Origin: Terrimonas sp.
GTDB taxonomy: Bacteria > Bacteroidota > Bacteroidia > Chitinophagales > Chitinophagaceae
Assembly (NCBI GenBank): GCA_016125075.1
Contig: WGMO01000011.1
Location: 124,001-188,000 of the forward strand
DNA: 64,000 nucleotides
Reading direction: 5' to 3'
Shown: in pieces, positions 34,816 to 44,898 of the stretch
Layout: each line of letters starts with the position of its first letter
Numbering within the stretch: the stretch's first letter is position 1
Notes under the pieces: model-generated
What the model saw: only the letters and a program-made list of their open reading frames with translations
Told to the model about the DNA's origin: nothing
The model's database searches: none
Translations under genes and position numbers: made by a program

Positions 34816-36315
34816 ATGAACATGGATACTTATATTCTGGCATTAGACCAGGGAACCACCAGTAGCCGCAGCATCCTGTTTAATAAAAAAGGGGATATGA
34901 TCAGTGTGGCACAGAAGGAATTTAAACAGTTTTTTCCCCAACCGGGATGGGTGGAGCATGATCCTGAAGAGATCTGGAGCACACAATTCGGCACCATGGC
35001 AGAAGTCGTGGCCAAAGCTGGGATTGCCATGCAGCAGATAGCCGGTATCGGCATCACAAATCAACGGGAAACCACAGTTGTATGGGACCGTAAGACCGGC
35101 AAACCGGTCTATCCCGCCATCGTTTGGCAGGACAGGAGGACCGCTGCCTTCTGTGATGAACTGAAAGCAGCCCACCATGAACCATTCATCCGGGAAAAAA
35201 CAGGCCTGGTCATCGATGCTTATTTTTCGGGCACCAAACTGAAATGGATACTGGATCATGTTCCAGGGGCCCGGGCAAGGGCTGAAAATGGCGAACTGGC
35301 TTTTGGTACCATCGATACCTGGCTGGTATGGAAACTGACAGGAGGAAAAGTGCATGTTACCGATGTGTCCAACGCTTCCAGGACCTTGCTGCTTGATATC
35401 CATACCCGGCAATGGGATGATGACCTGTTGAAGCTATTCAATATTCCCAAACAGGTATTACCGGAAGTAAAGCCTTCCAGCTATCCCTACGGGGTAACCG
35501 GGAATATCATCCCGGATTCGCAGATCCCGGTAGCGGGAATCGCCGGTGACCAGCAGGCGGCGCTTTTTGGCCAGATGTGTACCCAACCCGGCATGGTGAA
35601 AAACACGTATGGTACAGGTTGCTTTATGCTGATGAACACGGGCACCCGGGCCATCCCGTCAAAAAATAATTTGCTCACCACCATCGCCTGGCAAATCGGT
35701 GATACAACAGAATATGCCCTGGAAGGAAGTGTATTCATTGCAGGAGCGGTTGTACAATGGTTGCGCGACGGGCTGAAGATCATCCGTCATTCCGGGGAAG
35801 TGGAGGCCCTGGCAGCACAGGTCAGCGATACCGGTGGTGTTTATATTGTACCGGCTTTTGCGGGACTGGGAGCCCCCCATTGGAATCAGTATGCCAGGGG
35901 CAGCCTGTTTGGGTTGACCAGGGGCAGTACCAATGCCCATATTGCACGGGCAGCGATCGACAGTATTGCTTACCAGACCTATGATGTGTTGAAAGCCATG
36001 GAAGCTGATGCCGGTATCAGTATCGCAGAACTCCGTGTGGATGGCGGCGCTACCGTCAACAACCAGCTCCTGCAGTTCCAAAGCGATCTGCTCAATACAA
36101 AAGTGGTAAGACCAAAAGTGACGGAAACCACGGCATCGGGTGCCGCATACCTGGCGGGGCTGGCAGTGGGTTTCTGGAAAAATATTGAAGAGATCCAGGA
36201 ACAATGGCAAATGGAAAGGGAATTCCAACCCGCCATGCAAACGGAAGAAAGAAACGCATTGATCAGGGGTTGGAAACGGGCAGTCCGGGCCACAATCAGC
36301 TGGGCAAAAGAATAG
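34816..36315 (+). CDS. glpK: Glycerol kinase
   Basis: 499 residues, full family length (34822 is an alternative ATG). It phosphorylates glycerol to glycerol-3-phosphate with ATP. FGGY-kinase motifs: [14 protein letters not shown] at the N-terminus, [14 protein letters not shown], the nucleotide-binding [18 protein letters not shown], and [17 protein letters not shown]. It heads a glpK-glpD-glpF operon. The residues equivalent to the HPr-phosphorylated histidine of Firmicutes are not obvious, so regulation is not evident. Confidence 0.98.
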   Translation: MNMDTYILALDQGTTSSRSILFNKKGDMISVAQKEFKQFFPQPGWVEHDPEEIWSTQFGTMAEVVAKAGIAMQQIAGIGITNQRETTVVWDRKTGKPVYPAIVWQDRRTAAFCDELKAAHHEPFIREKTGLVIDAYFSGTKLKWILDHVPGARARAENGELAFGTIDTWLVWKLTGGKVHVTDVSNASRTLLLDIHTRQWDDDLLKLFNIPKQVLPEVKPSSYPYGVTGNIIPDSQIPVAGIAGDQQAALFGQMCTQPGMVKNTYGTGCFMLMNTGTRAIPSKNNLLTTIAWQIGDTTEYALEGSVFIAGAVVQWLRDGLKIIRHSGEVEALAAQVSDTGGVYIVPAFAGLGAPHWNQYARGSLFGLTRGSTNAHIARAAIDSIAYQTYDVLKAMEADAGISIAELRVDGGATVNNQLLQFQSDLLNTKVVRPKVTETTASGAAYLAGLAVGFWKNIEEIQEQWQMEREFQPAMQTEERNALIRGWKRAVRATISWAKE

Positions 36316-36374
36316 CAAGCCGCCAGTTACCCTTCCGGACGGGTCTTGTAACAATGTGAAATGTATAAATTTTA

Positions 36375-37961
36375 ATGAGGATGAATAGAACGGAGCAATT
36401 GGATGCATTAGTGAGCACGAAGGAATTTGATATCTGTGTCATCGGTGGTGGTGCTACCGGTCTCGGGATCGCAGTTGATGCTGCCTCCAGGGGATACAGG
36501 ACTGCCTTATTTGAAAAATATGATTTTGCCAAGGGCACTTCTTCCCGTAGCACCAAACTGGTACATGGCGGTGTCCGGTACCTGCAACAGGGCAATATCA
36601 AACTGGTCATGGAAGCGCTCAAGGAACGGGGCTTATTGAAAAAAAACGCTCCACATCTTGTCAAAAACCAATCCTTCGTCATCCCCAATTACAAATGGTG
36701 GGAACATCCTTTTTATGGGGTGGGGCTGAAAGTGTATGACTGGATGGCCGGCAGCCTGGGTTTGGGACCTTCCGAATTCCTGTCGCTGGAGGAAACGCTG
36801 GCATTGGCCCCCACCCTGGATCCAGAAGGGTTACGGGGCGGCATATTATATCATGATGGCCAATTTGATGATGCCCGCCTGGCAGTACACCTGGCCATGA
36901 CTGCTGCTGACCTGGGTACAGTGATACTGAACTATTGCGGCGTGGAAGGACTTATCAAAGAAAAAAACAAGGTTTGCGGGGTGATGGTGCATGACAGCCT
37001 CCATGACAAGCAATATATCGTCAGGGCTAAAGCGGTTATCAATGCCACGGGAGTCTTTACCGACAGTATCCTGAAAATGGATGATAGCGAAGCCGAACCT
37101 ATTGTTGCACCCAGCCAGGGCATCCACCTTGTTTTTGATAAGGAATTCCTTCCTTCTGATACCGCTATTATGATTCCCAAAACAGACGATGGAAGGGTTT
37201 TATTTGCTGTACCCTGGCATAACAAGATCATTGTAGGCACCACCGATACACCGGTCAGCAAAACCCCCATAGAACCCCTTGCACAGGTAGAGGAGATCGA
37301 ATTCGTGATGCACCATATTACACGTTACCTGACCAAAGACCCGGAACGCAAAGACATCAGGAGCATCTTTGCGGGATTACGACCACTTATAAAAGGCAAC
37401 AGCAAGATTACCGCATCCTTATCGAGGGATCATCATATCTCGGTTTCTGAATCCGAAATGATCACCGTTGCCGGAGGTAAATGGACCACCTACCGGAAAA
37501 TGGCCGAAGACGTGGTGGACATCGCCATCCACAAAGCAGGTTTACCCATCAAGGCCTGCACCACAGATGAACTCTGTATCCATGGTTACAGGGAGAAGGT
37601 TGATTATACAAAACCCCTTTACTATTACGGGAGTGATGAAGATGGCATCCATGCATTGGAAAAAAAAGATCCTGGTCTGAAAGCGCTGATCCACCCCCGG
37701 CTACCCTTTATCAAGGCGGAAATCATATGGGCTGTTCAACATGAGATGTGCCAGACCGTGGAAGACGCATTAAGCCGGAGAACCCGCGCATTATTACTGG
37801 ATGCAAAAGCCGCGATCGAATCAGCACCGGTGGTAGCAGCAATCATGGCAAGAGGATTGAATAAGGAAAAGGATTGGGAACAGGAACAGGTGAATGCGTT
37901 CAATATTACTGCAAAACATTATCTTCCATCTGTCAACCAAATTACGCAAACTGTAAACTAA
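36375..37961 (+). CDS. glpD: Aerobic-type glycerol-3-phosphate dehydrogenase (FAD)
   Basis: 528 residues (36381 is an alternative ATG). It oxidises glycerol-3-phosphate to dihydroxyacetone phosphate, feeding electrons to the quinone pool at the inner membrane. The FAD motif CVIGGGATGLGIAVDAASRG lies near residue 20, with the family SSRSTKLVHGGVRYLQQG and VPWHNKIIVGTTDTP, and a C-terminal DAO_C-like helical domain. It is second in the glycerol operon, 59 bases after glpK and 5 bases before glpF. Confidence 0.97.
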   Translation: MRMNRTEQLDALVSTKEFDICVIGGGATGLGIAVDAASRGYRTALFEKYDFAKGTSSRSTKLVHGGVRYLQQGNIKLVMEALKERGLLKKNAPHLVKNQSFVIPNYKWWEHPFYGVGLKVYDWMAGSLGLGPSEFLSLEETLALAPTLDPEGLRGGILYHDGQFDDARLAVHLAMTAADLGTVILNYCGVEGLIKEKNKVCGVMVHDSLHDKQYIVRAKAVINATGVFTDSILKMDDSEAEPIVAPSQGIHLVFDKEFLPSDTAIMIPKTDDGRVLFAVPWHNKIIVGTTDTPVSKTPIEPLAQVEEIEFVMHHITRYLTKDPERKDIRSIFAGLRPLIKGNSKITASLSRDHHISVSESEMITVAGGKWTTYRKMAEDVVDIAIHKAGLPIKACTTDELCIHGYREKVDYTKPLYYYGSDEDGIHALEKKDPGLKALIHPRLPFIKAEIIWAVQHEMCQTVEDALSRRTRALLLDAKAAIESAPVVAAIMARGLNKEKDWEQEQVNAFNITAKHYLPSVNQITQTVN

Positions 37962-37966
37962 CGAAT

Positions 37967-38677
37967 ATGCTTCCAGCCGTAACGGGTGAATTCTTTGGCA
38001 CTATGATGCTGATAATCCTGGGCAATGGTGTAAATGCAAATGTTGTCCTCAACAAAACCAAGGGGAATAACAGCGGATGGATCGTCATCGCTTTTGGATG
38101 GGCGATGGCCGTATTCATTGGTGTGTATATTTCCACCCGGCTCGGGGGCAGCGGACACCTGAACCCTGCCGTCACTATCGCCATGACAGCCTTTGACGGG
38201 TTTGATAAAAGCCTCGCCATCCCCTATATCCTGGCACAGTTTGCCGGCGCCATTGCCGGAGCTATTATCAATTGGATAGCGCATAAACAACATTTTGATA
38301 TTACGGATGATAAGGATTTGAAGCTCGTCGTGTTCTGCAATGCCCCGGCCATTAAAGGAAAGGGTTATAATATGGCTACGGAGATCATCGGTACCTTTAT
38401 CCTGGTATTTGGTGCGATGGCCATGTCGCCTGCGGCAACCACCCTGGGTACACTGGATGCCTTACCGGTCGGGTTGCTGGTGCTGGGAATCGGTCTTTCT
38501 TTGGGAGGTCCTACCGGTTATGCCATCAACCCCGCCCGTGACCTGGGGCCCCGGATCGCCCACTTCATCTTACCCATAAAAGACAAACGCGACAGTGACT
38601 GGGGATATAGCTGGATACCTGTAGTGGGTCCTGTAATCGGGGGTTTACTGGCCGCATATATTTTCAAATTACTATAA
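37967..38677 (+). CDS. glpF: Glycerol uptake facilitator (aquaglyceroporin)
   Basis: 236 residues from the ATG at 37967, five bases past the glpD stop; the frame's earlier opening at 37874 lies inside glpD. It has six transmembrane helices and both half-helix signatures of the MIP family: GSGHLNPAVT and GYAINPARDLGPR. The aspartate after the second NPAR is the mark of glycerol rather than pure water channels. It lets glycerol diffuse across the inner membrane to GlpK. Confidence 0.97.
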   Translation: MLPAVTGEFFGTMMLIILGNGVNANVVLNKTKGNNSGWIVIAFGWAMAVFIGVYISTRLGGSGHLNPAVTIAMTAFDGFDKSLAIPYILAQFAGAIAGAIINWIAHKQHFDITDDKDLKLVVFCNAPAIKGKGYNMATEIIGTFILVFGAMAMSPAATTLGTLDALPVGLLVLGIGLSLGGPTGYAINPARDLGPRIAHFILPIKDKRDSDWGYSWIPVVGPVIGGLLAAYIFKLL

Positions 38678-38820
38678 AAGGGAAAGTAATACAGATAGCA
38701 TCTTCATCAACAGTTTAGGTTTTTTTCAATCCATGCTATCCGGAAAACTAACCTCAATGATGCATAAAAAAATGACAATTCGCCCTGTGGTAAAGCCCGT
38801 TTGAAAAATACCCATACCCT

Positions 38821-40005
38821 TCAAGTTACCGCATCACAGGCAGCTAACAGGATACGGCAGGCTTTTTTTATCTGCGCTTCGCTGATGATCAGCGGAGGAG
38901 AAATACGCAGACAGGAGGAAGCAAAAAGGAACCAGTCGGTCAGTACCCCATGCTGAATACAGGCATCAATAACTTTTTTGTTCGTATCGAAAGAATCAAA
39001 TTCCACGGCGATCCACAACCCAAAACTTCTTACTGCTTTTATTTTTTCATGTACCAGTAATGCAACAAAAATTTGAGCCTTTTCATTGACCGTCTCCATC
39101 CATCCTTCCTCCAGCAATGCTTCCAGTCCTGCTTTCCCGGCTGCACAGGAAACCGGGTGACCGCCAAAGGTGGTTATATGGCCAAGGACCGGGTTATCCG
39201 TAAAGGCATCCATCAGTCGCTTATCAGCCACCAGCGCCCCCAATGGCATACCCCCGCCCAAAGCTTTTCCGAGCAATACAATATCGGGTATAATGCCGAA
39301 ATTTTCGAAACCCCATAATGTACCGGTCCTGCCAAAACCGGCCTGGATCTCATCGAGTATCAGTAAACTGCCGGTTTCCCGGCATTTCTCCTGTAAGGCC
39401 TTCATCCACGATGGCGCAGGGGCTAATATTCCGGCTTCCGCCTGTACCGTTTCCGCAATCACACAGGCGGTCTGTTCATTGATATATTCCAAAGAAGAAA
39501 AGTCGTTATAATCAAGATGAAACACATCCGGCAGGAGTGGCCGGAAAGCATTCCGCCAGTATTCATCCCCCATCACACTCAAAGCTCCCTGTGTAGACCC
39601 ATGATAAGAATTCTTAAAAGCGATGATACGGGTTCTCCCGGTGATTTTTTTAGCGAGTTTCATGGCAGCCTCTGTCGCTTCAGTACCTGAATTGGTAAAG
39701 TAAACAGCATTTAAAGTGTCCGGTAAATGCTCCACCAGCAACTGAGCGTACCTGACCTGGGGGCTTTCAACAAATTCACCATAGACCATAATATGCAAAT
39801 AGGCTTCCAGCTGCTGCTGAATGGCAGCGATGACTTTCGGATGACGGTGACCGATATTGGCCACGCTGATCCCGCCAATCAGATCAATATATTCCCTGCC
39901 GGCAGCGTCAAAAAGTGTGGCACAATCGGCTTTCACGATTTCCAGCGCCAGGGGAGCCGGAGAAGTTTGTGCGATATACCTTAAAAATAATTCCCGCTGG
40001 TTCAT
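38821..40005 (-). CDS. Class III PLP-dependent aminotransferase (acetylornithine/4-aminobutyrate type)
   Basis: 394 residues from the ATG at 40005, which overlaps the upstream TraB/GumN stop as ATGA. PLP signatures: FTNSGTEATEAAMKLA, FKNSYHGSTQGALSVMG, LILDEIQAGFGRTGTLWG and the lysine in LLGKALGGGMPLGAL; ITTFGGHPVSCAAG follows. It transfers an amino group from an omega-amino or alpha-amino donor. The substrate is uncertain, as no arginine, lysine or GABA pathway gene is adjacent. Tight coupling to a TraB/GumN protein is unusual but may be only positional. Confidence 0.92.
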   Translation of the reverse strand: MNQRELFLRYIAQTSPAPLALEIVKADCATLFDAAGREYIDLIGGISVANIGHRHPKVIAAIQQQLEAYLHIMVYGEFVESPQVRYAQLLVEHLPDTLNAVYFTNSGTEATEAAMKLAKKITGRTRIIAFKNSYHGSTQGALSVMGDEYWRNAFRPLLPDVFHLDYNDFSSLEYINEQTACVIAETVQAEAGILAPAPSWMKALQEKCRETGSLLILDEIQAGFGRTGTLWGFENFGIIPDIVLLGKALGGGMPLGALVADKRLMDAFTDNPVLGHITTFGGHPVSCAAGKAGLEALLEEGWMETVNEKAQIFVALLVHEKIKAVRSFGLWIAVEFDSFDTNKKVIDACIQHGVLTDWFLFASSCLRISPPLIISEAQIKKACRILLAACDAVT

Positions 40006-43000
40006 TCTTTCATCCACTTTATCCGATCATTGATATATTGCTCAAAGTAACTGTCGAGCATGTCGCCTGAAAATTCATCATCATAATAAACCCCGCTCAA
40101 ATTTTTATCCTTCTTGATGCCGATCGACTTTTCATCCAGGTCAAAAGGCCCGGCAATACCGAGGTAGGAAGTAACGACCGGGTCTTCCCCCTCCTCCTGC
40201 TCTTCTGTAAAATTAATGCGGAAGAGATAGAATCGTTTGTTTTTGCCTTCGATCATTTTGGTCATCTTCTTGATATAGATATATTCCTGTTCACCATAAA
40301 GATCATCTTCATCAAGAACGGACTGGTAAAGATAGCTTTCTGCCATATCCGACTGGTTACGGTATAAGCTTGGGAACAAGGACTGCTTACCCAGTTTGTC
40401 AAGCTCATCATACAACTCGGCCCGGTAATACTGGTCTGTGGCAATATCTTTCAATACCTGCTGGCTGACCGCTTTCCCATTCTTCAACAAAGCAATGGCG
40501 GCCGGCTCTTTGATACTGACGGGTTTTACCCTGAGATACTGGTTGATCAAAGCATCCGTTTCATCTTTCCTGAGCCTTTGTAACAAATCGATCATATTGA
40601 CAGCCGTATAATCATAGTCATCTGATTTCAACTTCAGGGACTTGTTGAGTTTTTCCCTGCCCAGATCCCGGATCTTTTCCTGATAGAGTGCAATATCCTG
40701 TACATGAAGAAAACCACTATCGAGCATTTTTGTCAGCAGCGGAATTATCATCTCCTGGTGAATGGAATCGTCCATCAGTTCATACAGGCGGGGAAACAAC
40801 TGTAATGTGAGTGCAAGGGAATCATTCAAATTGCTGTATAAACGATAGGGGGATCCTTTTTGTGGAATATGATCCCGGAGTAAGTCATTGATCAATGAAA
40901 AGGATTCCTTTGTTTTGAGGGAAGCGAGGACCCCCAGCATATAAAAGCGGTTATTTTCAATAACGGAATCCTCTTCTTGATATTTCTGCTGAATATATTC
41001 GCTGATCCGTTTCCGGTCCTGGTCGTCCAAACCTTTCATACCTATGATTTCACCAAAGATCTTTTCATTCACGGTCAGGTAATTGTTTTCATATTCCGGG
41101 TAATGCACCAGGGACTGTTCCAGCAGCAGGGGTAAATATTTTTTTTCGAAATGGAGCCCGTACCAGGCATTATAGGCTGCCTGGAATACTGCACTGTCCT
41201 CAGAAACAAGATCCCTGAATAAAACGGAAGGTGTGTTCCCGGTGATGAGGCTGGCATCTGATTCCCGGGTAAACCGGAAGGCATCAAAGAATTTATCTTC
41301 ATCCACGTCTGATTTGCCTGGGTCATACGTTTCCATTGATAACTGATATTTCCGGTTACCATTCAGCAATAACCTCGCCCGGGTAATCTGGTGCGTGTAT
41401 TGATCCGTAAAAACAAATTCCCTGCCGGTGATACCGCCATTGGTAACAACTTTCTCCGCGATCAATGAATCCCTGTAAGTTGTGATGACATTCGACTTCC
41501 AGTCATTATAGATGGAATCCGTGTTATCGGCCCAGTAATATTTACTGACGGGAGAAACGGCGATGTAGTAATAAGCAAGCGTATGGGGGTCAAATGCATA
41601 ATAGGATTTAGTCTCATCATCGTTTGAAGTCAGCTCATAGTCCTCCTCTTTATTCAATTTAACCGGTGCCGGCACCCAGGCCGTAAAATCCTTATCGGGT
41701 GAAGCCGATGAGCGCCAGGTACTTTTTGCAAAAGGCTGCAGGGCAAAAGATGCCAGAAATTCATCCCCGGCCTTTTTAAAATCGTTTCCCGAATCAAATT
41801 CAGTAGTAATAAAATACCCGGTATTGTTCCTTTTAATGATCAGCCCCATCACCTGGTTGCTGTTAACAGGATCGGTAATAAAATATTTTGCAGGGAAGCC
41901 ACCCAGGACGGTGTCGGTGGTTGTAACCCGGCTCTCTCCATAACTGGAAGCGATATTCTTTTCGTAAGAATCGAAAAAAGTATTCGGGTCCTTTAACATC
42001 CCCCCCTCTTTCGAACGGGTAACGATCACGGTATAGTTATTCCCGGTATTGATATCAAAAAAAGAATAAGAATTCAGACTGACCCGTTTATCGGTTTCAC
42101 TGTTCAATTTGATTGGTTCCTGCCTGGGCTTACCGGGGAACCTGATCTTAAACCCTTCGTCCTCCTGTTCTAAAGCATAGGGTGTAACGAGTGGTTTGGC
42201 CAGCACCCTGAAGGAAGAAAAAAACTGCTCTGCCTTTTCTGAAACCAGGTTGTTCTTATTTTCTGAAATCACGATCAGGATATAGAACATATTCTCCGAG
42301 AGCAGTTCGCGGTACCGTGATTTTCCTTTGTCTGTATAGGCACATTCCATTTCTTCGCCTTCAAGCCCCTGTTGAGTGATTGGCTTCCTGGAAATCATTT
42401 TTCCGCCAACATTTTCCACCATCTCCTCCAGGTGCTGATCGATCACAGCTTTAGCCCCCTTATTTTTATCTTCGGAGGTTAAACGGCCGGAAACAGTCAT
42501 ATAGAACATACCTCCTGCCAGGTCATAATACATCGAAACAAGTCTTCCCTGTGCCCCGTCTCTTTTTTGAGGGATGCCCGGCAGTTCTACCTGGAAACGA
42601 TGTTCGTCCACCTTCATGACATAGTTCTTGGTATTGAAGGCTTTCAACTGATAATCATCGGCACTGATCCGTTTGTCGGTAAAAACAGGCTCGACCGTGT
42701 ACCCCCTGTTTCGCAACAGGGATATGATACCTCTTTCCCCGGGCAGGTGTCCGGCGCCTACTGCCGTAAACAAGCGCTGCGTCTGCATGATTTCCTCCAT
42801 TCCTTTCACCATGACCAGGTTTCGGTCATACAAAAAAGTTTTGAGTGCCGCCTCGCTGAAGAATTCCGTAAAAAAATTTTCAATCCCGTTCAGGTCGCCC
42901 TGGTAATAGAATTCCTGTATCGGGGAGTTTTGATTGACGTCCCATTTCTGGATGAATTCAGAAATCTTTTTTTTATTAAATCCCGAACTGAGGGAGGATA

Positions 43001-43544
43001 ATGCCTTTAACTGGTCAATTCCGTTTTCCAGTCCGTTGATCGATTTACCATTGCTCCTGGCCACATCAAACAAATAGGCGTCCATGAAAGTGTTCATCGA
43101 GTTGTCATCCTTCTTATCATCGCCCCCGATAATATTATTGAAGAAATATTTGACCAGGCTCCCTTTTTTATTTTTATACTTTTCTTTGACTTCCTTGCTG
43201 ATATTTTTTTCCAGTTCCTTCATCTCCTTCTCCGAAAATACATCTACGGGTTCCTTATCCATTTCAATATCCCCTTCCATATAACTCATCATCAGGGCAT
43301 TTGCACTGTCGGGATGGAATTCCATGGCAAAGGCATCCGTATGTTCGATAAAGTAGTACAGCGAATCCGGGAAATTAAAAGCCTTTTTATCCGTTACATG
43401 CATGGTGCCAAAGAGGTAGGAAGGCATCGTCATGCCATGGCCGCTGATGCGCCAGAGCAAAGTATGGGCAAAGGGTTCATTTTTTTGTGCGCGGGAACAG
43501 AAACTGAAGAATACAGTTACAATTAAGATAAGGTTTCTTTTCAT
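40002..43544 (-). CDS. Large TraB/GumN-family protein with tandem C-terminal modules
   Basis: 1180 residues, about four times the usual family length. Signal sequence to about residue 19. Residues 20-295 are a TraB/GumN domain: SYLFGTMHVTDKKAF, DAFAMEFHPDS, and the closing AVGAGHLPGERGIISLLRNRG. Then come three related beta-rich modules of about 150 residues (about 305-455, 460-612, 615-765), each opening like FQVELPGIPQK, FKIRFPGKPRQ or FTAWVPAPVKL. An alpha-helical, HEAT-like region runs to the end. TraB-type domains are proposed metalloproteases; the module functions are unknown. Predicted secreted or periplasmic. Confidence 0.85.
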   Translation of the reverse strand: MKRNLILIVTVFFSFCSRAQKNEPFAHTLLWRISGHGMTMPSYLFGTMHVTDKKAFNFPDSLYYFIEHTDAFAMEFHPDSANALMMSYMEGDIEMDKEPVDVFSEKEMKELEKNISKEVKEKYKNKKGSLVKYFFNNIIGGDDKKDDNSMNTFMDAYLFDVARSNGKSINGLENGIDQLKALSSLSSGFNKKKISEFIQKWDVNQNSPIQEFYYQGDLNGIENFFTEFFSEAALKTFLYDRNLVMVKGMEEIMQTQRLFTAVGAGHLPGERGIISLLRNRGYTVEPVFTDKRISADDYQLKAFNTKNYVMKVDEHRFQVELPGIPQKRDGAQGRLVSMYYDLAGGMFYMTVSGRLTSEDKNKGAKAVIDQHLEEMVENVGGKMISRKPITQQGLEGEEMECAYTDKGKSRYRELLSENMFYILIVISENKNNLVSEKAEQFFSSFRVLAKPLVTPYALEQEDEGFKIRFPGKPRQEPIKLNSETDKRVSLNSYSFFDINTGNNYTVIVTRSKEGGMLKDPNTFFDSYEKNIASSYGESRVTTTDTVLGGFPAKYFITDPVNSNQVMGLIIKRNNTGYFITTEFDSGNDFKKAGDEFLASFALQPFAKSTWRSSASPDKDFTAWVPAPVKLNKEEDYELTSNDDETKSYYAFDPHTLAYYYIAVSPVSKYYWADNTDSIYNDWKSNVITTYRDSLIAEKVVTNGGITGREFVFTDQYTHQITRARLLLNGNRKYQLSMETYDPGKSDVDEDKFFDAFRFTRESDASLITGNTPSVLFRDLVSEDSAVFQAAYNAWYGLHFEKKYLPLLLEQSLVHYPEYENNYLTVNEKIFGEIIGMKGLDDQDRKRISEYIQQKYQEEDSVIENNRFYMLGVLASLKTKESFSLINDLLRDHIPQKGSPYRLYSNLNDSLALTLQLFPRLYELMDDSIHQEMIIPLLTKMLDSGFLHVQDIALYQEKIRDLGREKLNKSLKLKSDDYDYTAVNMIDLLQRLRKDETDALINQYLRVKPVSIKEPAAIALLKNGKAVSQQVLKDIATDQYYRAELYDELDKLGKQSLFPSLYRNQSDMAESYLYQSVLDEDDLYGEQEYIYIKKMTKMIEGKNKRFYLFRINFTEEQEEGEDPVVTSYLGIAGPFDLDEKSIGIKKDKNLSGVYYDDEFSGDMLDSYFEQYINDRIKWMKE

Positions 43545-43684
43545 CTGAATGCTATGCTGTTTAATTTTTGAACCGTTAAATTTCTGAAAAAAAATTCATA
43601 CTTTTTAATCACCCGGCAAGCTAATTTCATCCTGCCCGATCCGTTAATTAACCCCTATTTTTGAATCACAATACTAATCAATTT

Positions 43685-44203
43685 ATGGCGCTAATACTCC
43701 CGGTAGAAAATATCATGCCCCAATGGGGTGAAAACTGTTTCCTGGCACCAAACGCAACTGTAGTCGGTAATGTTATCATGGGTGCCGATTGCAGTGTCTG
43801 GTTCAATGCCGTCATTCGGGGAGACGTCAATTATATCCGAATGGGCAATAAGGTCAATGTACAGGACGGTGCCTGTATCCACTGCACCTATGAAAAGTAT
43901 GGCACTACCATCGGGAATAATGTGAGTATCGGACATCATGCTATTGTTCATGGATGTACCCTCCACGACCATGTATTGATCGGGATGGGAGCCATCGTGA
44001 TGGATAATGCCGTGGTTCATAGCAATACCATCATTGCAGCGGGAGCGGTGGTCCTGGAAAATACGGTTTGCGAAAGCGGGAGTATTTATGCCGGGATACC
44101 GGCCAAAAAAGTCAAATCAATATCCGCAGAAAAGATAGAAGGGGAAATCAACCGTATCGCAAATAATTATGTTAAATATGCCGATTGGTTCCGGAATCCT
44201 TAA
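43685..44203 (+). CDS. Gamma-carbonic anhydrase family protein
   Basis: 172 residues from the ATG at 43685 (MALILPVENI); the start at 43661 is less likely. It is a left-handed beta-helix of hexapeptide repeats: FLAPNATVVGNVIMGADCSVW, RGDVNYIRMGNKVNVQDG, IGNNVSIGHHAIVHGCTLHDHVLIGMGAIVMDN. Candidate zinc ligands are the histidines of IHCTYE and GHHAIVHG. Homologues include Cam, CaiE/PaaY and YrdA; many are metal-binding trimers without measurable carbonic anhydrase activity, so catalysis is not assured. Confidence 0.92.
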   Translation: MALILPVENIMPQWGENCFLAPNATVVGNVIMGADCSVWFNAVIRGDVNYIRMGNKVNVQDGACIHCTYEKYGTTIGNNVSIGHHAIVHGCTLHDHVLIGMGAIVMDNAVVHSNTIIAAGAVVLENTVCESGSIYAGIPAKKVKSISAEKIEGEINRIANNYVKYADWFRNP

Positions 44204-44304
44204 TTTTCAATTAATCCCTGTTCAAAATGCGGGGGGTTCGTAAAACTACCTTTTAGACGCAAGAAATCCGTTGTAAATTCGTTATGATAAAAACCCAACC
44301 TAAT

Positions 44305-44499
44305 ATGAAAACCGTTCGTATAATTACGTTTTGTATGGTGTTGATGTTTATGCTATCCTCCTGCAAGGTCTGGAACAGCATTTTTCCACCGAAATATGGC
44401 TGTCCTACCAATGGAAAGAACGTAGGTGCGGAAAAACTGATCAGCGGAGATCCAAAAGCGGAAAAAGCGGCCAGGAAAGCTAAAAAATTCAGATCATAA
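44305..44499 (+). CDS. Small lipoprotein
   Basis: 64 residues from the ATG at 44305 (MKTVRIITF); the start at 44284 is possible but gives a poorer signal. Lipobox LSSC is followed by KVWNSIFPPKYGCPTNGKNVGAEKLI and a lysine/alanine-rich tail. No known function. Confidence 0.6.
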   Translation: MKTVRIITFCMVLMFMLSSCKVWNSIFPPKYGCPTNGKNVGAEKLISGDPKAEKAARKAKKFRS

Positions 44500-44565
44500 T
44501 AACTTTAAGTTTCCCTTAATAAACGAAGATCCTCTATCCTGTTCAAAGCTTTAAAACGTACAACT

Positions 44566-44898
44566 ATGAGTTTAAATTTACGCATTGCACTGGGCTGCAC
44601 AGAAGCCATCATTGATGATGATGGAGGATTGAAAAGATTCTACCATGTTGCTGATATCTTAACCAGGTATTTCAACATCAACTTTACCCACAAAGAAGAT
44701 GATTTTGACACGATCGACTGGACATTCAGTTTCCGGGGTCATCAGCTTATCCTGCACTATAATATCTATACGGGCATTTCCCTGTACCCGTCAAAAACAA
44801 AAGATGCGGATAAGGCAGAAAATAATGCTGTGGCCGAGCTGGCCAATAGCCTGGAGCATAAACTGAATCATGACGATGCCTACCGGCATACGGCCTGA
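44566..44898 (+). CDS. Small cytoplasmic protein of unknown function
   Basis: 110 residues, no signal or membrane segment, mixed alpha/beta composition (DTIDWTFSFRGHQLILHYNIY). I do not recognise the family. It stands alone, and its stop abuts the stop of the convergent rsgA gene. Confidence 0.6.
   Translation: MSLNLRIALGCTEAIIDDDGGLKRFYHVADILTRYFNINFTHKEDDFDTIDWTFSFRGHQLILHYNIYTGISLYPSKTKDADKAENNAVAELANSLEHKLNHDDAYRHTA

Noticed and set aside
36326-36352. Imperfect inverted repeat GTTAC...GTAAC between glpK and glpD
   Set aside because: The stem is interrupted and has no T-run; not convincing as a terminator or attenuator.
35659-36408. 249-residue open frame on the minus strand
   Set aside because: Antisense to glpK, cysteine/histidine-rich low-quality composition; a shadow of the real gene.
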